Below, one piece after another: positions 51,723-59,588 of a DNA stretch of 64,000 nt; within the stretch, counting starts at the first letter, position 1; each line of letters starts with the position of its first letter. The DNA is taken from positions 1 to 64,000 of the forward strand of contig JAHBTL010000035.1 of the NCBI GenBank assembly GCA_019638615.1. Reading direction: 5' to 3'. The DNA comes from Chitinophagaceae bacterium. GTDB lineage: Bacteria; Bacteroidota; Bacteroidia; Chitinophagales; Chitinophagaceae. The position numbers and the translations under genes were made by a program. The notes under the pieces were generated by a model. The model saw nothing but the letters and a program-made list of their open reading frames with translations. It was not told where the DNA came from and ran no database searches.

Positions 51723-54593
51723 ATGAGAAATATGGCACATCGAATTTTTTTTATTGTTGTTGCACTTTTCAGTTTTTCCGGCAGTTTCTCACAGGACTCC
51801 CTGTTGGTGAAAGATGCACAGGAAATACGATACCTCTCAGAATCGCTTGTTAAAAGAGAATTGCAGGACCTGCTGAACAATATAGCCCTGAATGGCTTTG
51901 AGCTGCAGGAGACGGAACAGTTAATACAGAGCAGCTATAAAGGAAGCAGAAGAATATTTGATTCCGAAAAGGCAAGGATAGAAAGTGACCTGCACCCGCT
52001 TGTAAAAGATACCATCAGCATCGACCTGGTGAAGTATCTCACAGATTTCAATTTGCTGTATACCAAGTCGGATAATTTATCGGTAGCATTCAGTAGTGTA
52101 AAAGCATCTCATGTTAAGCAGCATAATTACATGTATGTAAAAGTATACTTTTCTTCCTTTTTCAATAACAAGTACAAGGGAACTCCCCCAACAGATGCAG
52201 CGTATACCGTCTCTAACCGGGTGGCGGAAGTAAAGATTGATAAGGAAGATGGCAAATGGCGACCGTTTATCGTGAGGGTAAGCTTTTTTAACCCCGGCGA
52301 CACATTGGGGGATATGCTGCACAATATAGCTGTAAAAAACGAGGGACTTTCTATTACGGCAGACAGCGCAACGGCAGCTTCAATAGACGCTGAAATTGAA
52401 GCCAGAAAAAGAAAGCAGATGATAGAAGAAGAAAACCAGCGAAATCAGCAGTTCCAGAAATTTATAGATGACGGCGATCTGGCATTAAGTCAAAATAATT
52501 TTACCGGGGCATTAACCCTTTATACAAAAGCACAGGAAGTAAAGCCATATGATCCGCTGCCCCGGTCGAAGATAAGCAATGCGAGAACAAAACAGTACCA
52601 GGCTACAATCACCAGGGACCAGCTATTCGGACAGTACCTGGATGAAGCCAGGCTTGCCACAAGAAAAAGAGAGTATAACGAAGCCATTCAAAAATATCAG
52701 TCGGCGCTTGATCAAAAACCGGATGAAAAAAGCAAGCTGCAATCTGAAATAGATGCCCTGACAAAAAAGAATAACTTCCTTACGGAAATGGCGTTGAATT
52801 ACAAAGCGGGCAACTACAAAGAGGCGGTTAAACAATATTCAGCAGCCATCAAAAAAAGTAAAGATTCCGACTTTTACCTGGGAAGGGCCAGGAGTTATGT
52901 TAAGCTAAATGAATCTTCGGATGCAATAAAGGATTTTTCGACCGCTTATGATCTTGATAATGAAAACCTGGCAGCTTTGGAAGAGCGGGCGGATTTGTAC
53001 AGGAGCTTGGGAGATGCGGTAACAGGATCTAAAAAAATCGGGGACAAGAAAGATTATTATATAAAATCTTTAAGAGATTACATTGCTTATCTGAACCTCA
53101 ACAAGAAGAATATCAGGATATACGAAGCCTGCTCGGAGTTACAGATTTTATTGTATAATAATATTGATGATGCCATTAAAGCGCTGGACGATGGATTAAA
53201 TGCCGATTCAAAGGCAAAAAGCCTGTATTATAGAAAGGGGCTTCTTTTGATGGATAAGAAGGACTTTAGAAAGGCAGATATAAACTTTACAAGTGCGCTG
53301 AAAATAGATAGTGCTTTTGCTTTGGCTTATTATCACAGGGGAGTATGCCAGCTTGATTTTAATAATGTAGAAAGCGCAGCGGAAAATTTTAACAGCGCAC
53401 GCCACCACCATTTGCCGGAGGAATATATAGGTAAGATTAAAACCTTTGCGGAATCATTTTCGCAACGGTCGCTCAGCGATTTTGGAGCAGGAAAAGCAGA
53501 CATTGCGATTGAAGCAATAAATGATGCTATTGCGATTGACCCCTATAACAGCAACTATTATTATTACAAAGGCAACTATTTAAATGCAATTAAACAATAT
53601 CCGGCGGCAATTGAAAACTACGATAAGGCAATAGAACTAAAACCGGAATTTACAGATGCATTTTATAGCAGGGGGCTAAGCTATTATAATCATAAGAATT
53701 ACAATAAGTCTGTTGAAAGCCTCTCAAAAGCGCTTTTGCCGGGATATGCGCAATTGTATTTGGTACAAAAGGCCATCGCTGATTCCTACCTGGCGGCAAA
53801 GGATTATGCAAATGCTTCAAAAAATTACGAGGTGTCTATAAAAACTGCGGGATCGGTAAAGCCTGCGGTTTCAAATGAAATAATGGCAGAAATATTCAAT
53901 GGCAATTCCAAAGCGTATTATGCGCAGAATATACTGGACAAGGCGATAGATGCCGGTAAAAACGCCATTAAACGCAATGATGGCTTTGCGGAAGCTTATT
54001 TCAATCGCGGGCTTGCCTATCATAAGGCTCAAAAAAGATCAGACGCCATTGCTGATTATACAAAAGCTATTTCTTTAGATAATAAAATGATAGACTGGTA
54101 TTATCAGTTGGCGGAATGCCAGTATGAAAATAAAGAGTATGATAATGCAGCAAACACGTATTCAATGATTCTTAAGAACGACAGCAGCCGGAATGCCCGG
54201 GCAGTGTTCTATCATCGCGGGCTTGCTTACTACAATGCAGGTAATTTCGGAAGTGCTTTACCGGATTACCTGCAGCTAATCAATCTTGGGATAGACTCCG
54301 GCTTTGTAAACTTTAACCAGGAGCTCGGAAATATCTATCTTCAGACAGCTCAATACGACTCGGCAGCTATTTATTATCAGAAGGCGCTGGATGTAAGGGC
54401 CGATAACAGCTGGGCAATGTACGGCCTCGGTGCTGTTGAGTTTTTGCAGGGTAAAAAAGGCGAGGCATTGAGCTGGATTGAAAAATCTTTTCGTACAAAG
54501 TCCATCAGCTCGGCAGATATTAAAAAGGATAAGTTAGCCGGGGATCTGAAAAACACGAAAGAATTTAAATCGCTGGTCAAAAAGTATCTGTAA
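51723..54593 (+). CDS. Large secreted TPR protein of the T6SS locus
   Basis: This 956-residue protein has a signal peptide (HRIFFIVVALFSFSGSFSQ) and a non-repeat N-terminal domain to about 210. From about 240 to the end it has many tetratricopeptide repeats, for example ALTLYTKAQEVKPYDPLPRSKI, AIENYDKAIELKPEFTDAFYSRGLSYYN, DAIADYTKAISLDNKMIDWYYQLAECQY and AAIYYQKALDVRADNSWAMYGLG. It is likely periplasmic or outer-membrane associated and could scaffold an envelope complex. The PP2C gene follows within 41 bp. Confidence 0.85.
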   Translation: MRNMAHRIFFIVVALFSFSGSFSQDSLLVKDAQEIRYLSESLVKRELQDLLNNIALNGFELQETEQLIQSSYKGSRRIFDSEKARIESDLHPLVKDTISIDLVKYLTDFNLLYTKSDNLSVAFSSVKASHVKQHNYMYVKVYFSSFFNNKYKGTPPTDAAYTVSNRVAEVKIDKEDGKWRPFIVRVSFFNPGDTLGDMLHNIAVKNEGLSITADSATAASIDAEIEARKRKQMIEEENQRNQQFQKFIDDGDLALSQNNFTGALTLYTKAQEVKPYDPLPRSKISNARTKQYQATITRDQLFGQYLDEARLATRKREYNEAIQKYQSALDQKPDEKSKLQSEIDALTKKNNFLTEMALNYKAGNYKEAVKQYSAAIKKSKDSDFYLGRARSYVKLNESSDAIKDFSTAYDLDNENLAALEERADLYRSLGDAVTGSKKIGDKKDYYIKSLRDYIAYLNLNKKNIRIYEACSELQILLYNNIDDAIKALDDGLNADSKAKSLYYRKGLLLMDKKDFRKADINFTSALKIDSAFALAYYHRGVCQLDFNNVESAAENFNSARHHHLPEEYIGKIKTFAESFSQRSLSDFGAGKADIAIEAINDAIAIDPYNSNYYYYKGNYLNAIKQYPAAIENYDKAIELKPEFTDAFYSRGLSYYNHKNYNKSVESLSKALLPGYAQLYLVQKAIADSYLAAKDYANASKNYEVSIKTAGSVKPAVSNEIMAEIFNGNSKAYYAQNILDKAIDAGKNAIKRNDGFAEAYFNRGLAYHKAQKRSDAIADYTKAISLDNKMIDWYYQLAECQYENKEYDNAANTYSMILKNDSSRNARAVFYHRGLAYYNAGNFGSALPDYLQLINLGIDSGFVNFNQELGNIYLQTAQYDSAAIYYQKALDVRADNSWAMYGLGAVEFLQGKKGEALSWIEKSFRTKSISSADIKKDKLAGDLKNTKEFKSLVKKYL

Positions 54594-54634
54594 CCGAAAG
54601 GAATGAGTAATTGCAATACTACAAACTACAGGCA

Positions 54635-55609
54635 ATGAATCTTAGGTACATCTGGCATCTGCACGAAATAGGAGGGAAAAAAACACAGGAAGATTATTTA
54701 TGGCCGCAGGAAGAAAAAGTAACCCTGCAAAACAGGATATTTATTGTTTGCGATGGCGTGGGAGGAGCCGAAAATGGCGAATTAGCCAGTAAATTTATAG
54801 CAGAACATGTGGGCATACAACTAACGTCAATTCCATTCAAAGCGTTATCCAACAGGAAAATCAACGATGTTCTTAAAGATGCACAGGAAAAATTGATAGC
54901 GCATGTACGGCAATTTAATTTAAATGCAGATATGGCAACTACCTTTACTTTGGTAGTGCTCAACGGAAACAAGGCATTCATATCGTGGTGTGGAGACAGC
55001 AGGGTGTATCATATACGAAATGAAGAGATCTTATACAGAACATCTGATCATTCACTGGTTAACTCTTTGGTGTTAAAAGGAGAAATAACTGAGGAGGAAG
55101 CCCAGGTGCACCCGCAAAAAAATTATATTTTAAAAGCAGTCAAGGCCGATGGTTCGCCAATCGAAGCTGAATCTCATTTTATAAAAAAAATTAAAGGCAG
55201 CGATTATTTTATGTTGTGTACAGACGGGCTGCTTGAAAATTTGAAAGACCAGGACATCCCCGGAATTGTATCAAAGCCTTTTGAAAACGACGAGGAAGTT
55301 ATTCAAAGAATACAGGAAAAATGTTATGGCAAAACAAGAGACAATTATTCTATGTACCTGATAAAAGTGCATGCATCGGGAAAAGGTAATAAAATGGCAT
55401 GGCTTTTAATCTTGTTGTTCATAATAATAGCTGCTGCGTTGGCTTATTTTTATATTGCAAGAGAGCAAAAGGAAACAGAGAATGGCATTGAAATCATAAC
55501 TCCTGTTTACGAAGATTCAGAGGAGGAGGCAACGCCTGCAACTGAGCAGCCGCGTACCGAAAGAAACGCTTCAGAAGAAACAAATAAAAATGACCCGGAT
55601 ATAAAATAA
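54635..55609 (+). CDS. PP2C-type Ser/Thr phosphatase with membrane anchor (PppA-like)
   Basis: The ATG at 54,635 gives 324 residues. The PP2C domain (1-245) has QEDYLWP, VCDGVGG (D40, G41), ATTFTLVVL, WCGDSRVYHI (D121), CTDGLLENL (D197) and TRDNYSMYLI (D236), so the metal-binding Asp set is complete. A membrane span lies at about 254-273 (AWLLILLFIIIAAALAYFYI) and an acidic, low-complexity extracytoplasmic tail follows. It should reverse phosphorylation by the kinase encoded next. An 11-codon frame at 54,603 ends in the start codon (ATGA overlap). It lies after the TPR gene and before a hairpin element. Confidence 0.9.
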   Translation: MNLRYIWHLHEIGGKKTQEDYLWPQEEKVTLQNRIFIVCDGVGGAENGELASKFIAEHVGIQLTSIPFKALSNRKINDVLKDAQEKLIAHVRQFNLNADMATTFTLVVLNGNKAFISWCGDSRVYHIRNEEILYRTSDHSLVNSLVLKGEITEEEAQVHPQKNYILKAVKADGSPIEAESHFIKKIKGSDYFMLCTDGLLENLKDQDIPGIVSKPFENDEEVIQRIQEKCYGKTRDNYSMYLIKVHASGKGNKMAWLLILLFIIIAAALAYFYIAREQKETENGIEIITPVYEDSEEEATPATEQPRTERNASEETNKNDPDIK

Positions 55610-55620
55610 TGGCTTTGATG

Positions 55621-55761
55621 GGGCGCATTTCAAATTTTCGCATTATGCAAATTTTCCGGTCGGTGTCTCACCGACCGGTAGTGAGTCCTACAGGCGGGTG
55701 CCCGCCCGGATGACCGGTCGGACGGGCCTCCACCCGCCTGCGAAAATCTGAAATGCACCCT
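55621..55761. mobile_element. MITE-like inverted-repeat element between phosphatase and kinase genes
   Basis: Terminal inverted repeats lie at 55,625-55,641 and 55,740-55,756 (17 bp, one mismatch; GCATTTCA[A/G]ATTTTCGC), extending to 21 bp with two mismatches if the outer GGG/CCC is included. Inside lie a perfect 10-bp hairpin CCGGTCGGTG (55,656-55,678), a CAGGCGGGTG / CACCCGCCTG pair and a nested GGCGGG/CCCGCC stem. The element is flanked by the direct repeat TTTGATG (55,614-55,620 and 55,762-55,768), as in a target-site duplication. It has no ORF. Confidence 0.6.
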
Positions 55762-55807
55762 TTTGATGCACTTCAGGCGGATATTGAATTAATTTAAAGA
55801 AATTGTT

Positions 55808-58800
55808 ATGTTATTGCTTAACAGGTATCAATACAATCCCGGCGGGGATTTGCTGGGTAAAGGGCTCACATCCAGGGTGTATAAAGCACTGGATCAAAAC
55901 ACCAATAAGCATGTTGCATTAAAACTGGCAAAGCTTTCAGAACCTCTGAATAAAGAGGAACAGGACGTTATTAAATCTATTGACCATAAAAATTTAATCC
56001 ATTACCAGGACATCCATATCATCGAAAAGGAGGATGCATTCGGAGAAACCGAGCGCATCCAGGTGCTGATAATGGAACTGGCCGCGGATGGCAACGGGAA
56101 GAAATTCTATGAAGAAAACAGGTCCCCTGAAAATTTACAGTTTTTATTATCAGGAGTGCTGGATGCCATCAGTTACCTGCATCAAAAGGGGATTGCTCAT
56201 AAAAACATAAAACCGTCAAATGTCTTAATTTGCCTGACAGAGGGGCAACCTGTCGTAAAGCTTTCCGGAATTGAAAGCGGTTTTCACCGGTTGTCGGATT
56301 TCAACTTTTCATTTCCCCTTCCTGATGATTGTTATTATTTCTCTCCGGATCAGTTGAATACCACGGGAGCAATTTCCGGGAATGATTTTAGTACGGATAT
56401 CTGGAGACTGGGTGTGACGGCTTTCGAAATTATAACAGGGGAAGTGCTTTTTAAAAACGGAGCTATTGATTCAGTTGAAAAGCTGAGATCGCAAATACTT
56501 CGCAAAGAGCTTCCTGAAAAAATGAATGCGCTGAATGCCCCCTGCAAAGAATTTATCGAATCCTGTCTTTTGCGGGATGCAGCAGGCGGGCATACTGAAA
56601 TAAGCGTTTTAAGATCAATTTTGTCAGCGTTTTCACCTAAAGCGTCACTGGTTGAAAGTAAGCCTGAAACCGATGATACAGGTGTGCTTACCAACGAGCA
56701 ACTGCATAATATCAGGGAAATTGAAGACAATCCGGCGATCAGCCAGGAACCTGATACAGAAAATACAAGCATATTGTCTAATGTGCAGTTGAAAAGTATA
56801 ATTGTTTTGGGAGAAGAACAGGATACAGCGAAGCATGCTGAAGCTTCATCTCAAATTACTGATCCTGCCGACAATGGCGCTGCGATGCCTGGCAATGCAT
56901 CATCGCCGGGAAATCAAACAAGTATCCTTGCGGAAGCAGGCAAACCAAACCAGCCGGGAGAGGAAGATGATACATCCGTGCTCTCCGATCTGCTTAAAAA
57001 TAAAAAGCAGCAGCTTAGCGACCAGGCGGATGCTGCTGCCGCGCCGCATCCGGGGGGTATGGTAAATGATGATGACACCACCGTGTTTTCCGGGACTGAA
57101 AAAAAAGCTGATGCAGACCCTGATTCAGCGATAGAAAGTAATGATGTGAAAATACCGGCAGATAACAGCGGGGTGGCTGCAGCGCTCAATACTTTTTCCG
57201 GTACCGGCGCCAATGCTCCAAAAGAGGAAGGCAAAGTAGTGTTATTTAACCGATACGAATATTCTCCCGTTTCGGACCTGATAGGGAAGGGTGGGTTTTC
57301 AAGAGTGTACAAGGCCTATGATAAAAAGCTTCACCGTTGGGTAGCATTGAAAATTTATAAGTCCAATGATCTTTCTGACCGCTACAGTCCTTTTGCTGAA
57401 ATTCAGCGGGTCATCAATCTTGATCATGGGAATATTTGCAGGTACCTGGATATTGAAGAGCTGATAAATTACAATGCATTCGGGGAAAAAGAAACAACAC
57501 AGGTATGTGTGATGGAATTGATGGATAGCGGCAATATTACGGAATATTATAGCAGGAATAAGGATGAAAATACATTAAAAAAGCTAATTACAGATATCAT
57601 TAAAGGGCTGTCTTATCTGCACCGAAATGGCATCATACACCGGGATATAAAACCGGCCAATATACTGATCAAAGAAACGATAGAAGGACCTGTAGCCAAG
57701 ATAACCGATTTTGGTATAAGCAAGGCTACGGATTCCGTAAACAGCAACAGCTCATCCACCCTGATTGTTTCGATACCCTTTATGGCGCCTGAACAATTAA
57801 ACGTAAAAAGGTTTGGCATCAATCAAAAGATATCATTCAATCTTGATTTCTGGTCTTTGGGAGTAACCATTTATGAAATCTACACCGGCAAGGTTTTGTT
57901 TAAAGATAGCGACAATGAAAGCTCGGAAAAGATCATGATAAATATAATGGCACCCGGGCTTCCTGATAAAATCAATGATTTACCGCCGCTGTTAAAGCAG
58001 TTGGTATCCCGTTGCCTGGTGAAGAATGCATCGGAACGTGTGCAAAGTGCATCAGAGTTGCTGGATATCCTGAATAATAATTCAGGCGAATTGCCTTTTA
58101 TAGAAAAAAGAGAAGTGCAGGTTAAGGAAACCAGTAATGTCTTGCCGGATCAAAAGAAAGGGGTTGATCCGGAAGTGACGGAACCGAAAAAACCGAGGAT
58201 GGTTTTTTCGGTTGATGAACCGATGCCGGTAAAAAGCGCTTCCGGAGGGGTAAGGCTACCATTAATGAACAGAAGACAATGGTATATCGCCGGAGGTTCA
58301 TTGTTATTATTGATTATTGTTATTCTGCTCATGAACAGGGTATCTTGCAATAATGCTATAACCACGGTTGATACCGATAGCTTGAAGGACTCTGTGTTGC
58401 CCATCAGGGAAACAAACATTGTACCTGGTCCACCGGAAACCAATAGCAATAAAGATGACTCCACAAACCTGGCAAATGTTGATTCGGCAAAAAATGAGCC
58501 GGTAGTTAAAAAGGAAACCAAGAAAGATCCCGCGCAGGTAAAAACCAGCCAGCCAAAGAAAACCGAAAAGACTAATTCGGTATTTCATACGCTCAAGATG
58601 GTAACAGAACGGAAATACAGCATTACTATCGAAGGCGGAGACAGAACGATCAGGGTTGAAATAGCTCCGGGAGAAGAACAAAGATTTCCGCTAAAACCGG
58701 GGCAGTATATTATCAGGGGTGTGCCCGAATCCGGCGGCAAAGAATACCAAAAAATTTTTTTGGTCAAAGAATATGATATTGGAAGAAGTTCTAAAATAGA

Positions 58801-58810
58801 ACTACCCTAG
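55808..58810 (+). CDS. Tandem pseudokinase-kinase Ser/Thr protein kinase of the T6SS locus
   Basis: The protein has 1000 residues. Kinase-fold domain 1 (6-275) keeps the glycine loop and K39, but the HRD motif is HKN (D to N133) and DFG is SGI (S153), so it should be a pseudokinase. A linker at about 280-475 has five T-x-[IV]-[LF] motifs (T291, T320, T371, T389, T424). Kinase domain 2 (about 480-760) is intact: K515, H611-R-D613, D634-F-G. A membrane span lies at about 822-842 (WYIAGGSLLLLIIVILLM) and a C-terminal beta-rich periplasmic domain follows. It pairs with the PP2C phosphatase and the FHA protein, as PpkA does with PppA and Fha in other T6SS. It is the last T6SS gene on the right. 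Confidence 0.92.
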   Translation: MLLLNRYQYNPGGDLLGKGLTSRVYKALDQNTNKHVALKLAKLSEPLNKEEQDVIKSIDHKNLIHYQDIHIIEKEDAFGETERIQVLIMELAADGNGKKFYEENRSPENLQFLLSGVLDAISYLHQKGIAHKNIKPSNVLICLTEGQPVVKLSGIESGFHRLSDFNFSFPLPDDCYYFSPDQLNTTGAISGNDFSTDIWRLGVTAFEIITGEVLFKNGAIDSVEKLRSQILRKELPEKMNALNAPCKEFIESCLLRDAAGGHTEISVLRSILSAFSPKASLVESKPETDDTGVLTNEQLHNIREIEDNPAISQEPDTENTSILSNVQLKSIIVLGEEQDTAKHAEASSQITDPADNGAAMPGNASSPGNQTSILAEAGKPNQPGEEDDTSVLSDLLKNKKQQLSDQADAAAAPHPGGMVNDDDTTVFSGTEKKADADPDSAIESNDVKIPADNSGVAAALNTFSGTGANAPKEEGKVVLFNRYEYSPVSDLIGKGGFSRVYKAYDKKLHRWVALKIYKSNDLSDRYSPFAEIQRVINLDHGNICRYLDIEELINYNAFGEKETTQVCVMELMDSGNITEYYSRNKDENTLKKLITDIIKGLSYLHRNGIIHRDIKPANILIKETIEGPVAKITDFGISKATDSVNSNSSSTLIVSIPFMAPEQLNVKRFGINQKISFNLDFWSLGVTIYEIYTGKVLFKDSDNESSEKIMINIMAPGLPDKINDLPPLLKQLVSRCLVKNASERVQSASELLDILNNNSGELPFIEKREVQVKETSNVLPDQKKGVDPEVTEPKKPRMVFSVDEPMPVKSASGGVRLPLMNRRQWYIAGGSLLLLIIVILLMNRVSCNNAITTVDTDSLKDSVLPIRETNIVPGPPETNSNKDDSTNLANVDSAKNEPVVKKETKKDPAQVKTSQPKKTEKTNSVFHTLKMVTERKYSITIEGGDRTIRVEIAPGEEQRFPLKPGQYIIRGVPESGGKEYQKIFLVKEYDIGRSSKIELP

Positions 58811-58820
58811 CGCGGTAAAG

Positions 58821-59588
58821 CTATTTTACTTTGCAAATAAACGATCCGTTCAGCAGTGATTCTTTATTGTATAAGAACGGAGAACCATCCGCCGCTGTCA
58901 TTACCGCACCGCTTCCTTCCGCTATTGCCTGCCCGGAGGCAGTATCCCATTCCATTGTTGGACCATGACGGTAATAGATATGCGCCGAACCTTCGGCTAT
59001 ACGGCAAAATTTTAAGGAGCTGCCGGCGGCGATCGTTTTGGTAACAGGATAGTGACTTAGTACTTCATTTTCTTCTTCGCTGGCATGTGAACGGCTTCCG
59101 ATAGCAATCCATTCCTTCGCCTGCTTATCAGCAAGCAATGGATCCCACGGCTGGTTCTCTTTTTTTAACCAGCTTCCTGTTGCGGCCGATCCATAATACA
59201 GCGCGTCATATACCGGAGCATAAATGATACCCAGTACCGGTCGGTTGTTATGCATCAGCGCAATATTCACCGTAAAATCATCCCTTCGGTATATAAATTC
59301 TTTTGTGCCATCTAACGGGTCCACGCACCAATAGTATTCCCAGTGTCTTCTTGTTTCGTATGGAACGGAAGCGCCTTCTTCAGAAAGGACAGGAATGCCG
59401 GGGAATTTTTCCGTTAGTTCCTTTGTAATAATTGTATTTGCTTCCCTGTCTGCAATGGTAAGTGGCGTATGGTCTGCTTTTACAGCTACCTGGATTTTAT
59501 TGCCTGAATGATAAATATCAAGAATAGCCTTACCTGCTTTCACGGCAACAGGCAATATTTTTTCTATCAGTTCCTGCTGTATGATCAT
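58821..59588 (-). CDS. cysQ: 3'(2'),5'-bisphosphate nucleotidase CysQ
   Basis: This 255-residue inositol-monophosphatase-fold enzyme has metal-binding motifs LSEEGA (E) and WCVDPLDGTKEF (DPLDGT), and EWDTASGQAIAEGSG (WDTA) near the C-terminus. It hydrolyses PAP, the by-product of sulfotransferases, to AMP, which relieves PAP inhibition. It overlaps the sulfotransferase gene by ATGA (4 bp), so the pair is translationally coupled; cysC lies just upstream. Its 3' end is duplicated at 24,971-25,073. It converges with the kinase gene, leaving 10 bp. Confidence 0.94.
   Translation of the reverse strand: MIIQQELIEKILPVAVKAGKAILDIYHSGNKIQVAVKADHTPLTIADREANTIITKELTEKFPGIPVLSEEGASVPYETRRHWEYYWCVDPLDGTKEFIYRRDDFTVNIALMHNNRPVLGIIYAPVYDALYYGSAATGSWLKKENQPWDPLLADKQAKEWIAIGSRSHASEEENEVLSHYPVTKTIAAGSSLKFCRIAEGSAHIYYRHGPTMEWDTASGQAIAEGSGAVMTAADGSPFLYNKESLLNGSFICKVK
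58822..58924 (+). repeat. Right 103-bp direct repeat flanking the T6SS locus (cysQ 3' end)
   Basis: This is the right copy of the direct repeat described at 24,971-25,073. It is the 3' end of the intact cysQ gene, starts 12 bp after the stop of the kinase gene, and has the same orientation as the left copy. Confidence 0.85.

Noticed and set aside
58811-58820. Terminator between the kinase and cysQ genes
   Set aside because: Only 10 bp separate the two convergent stops and no stem with T tract was found.
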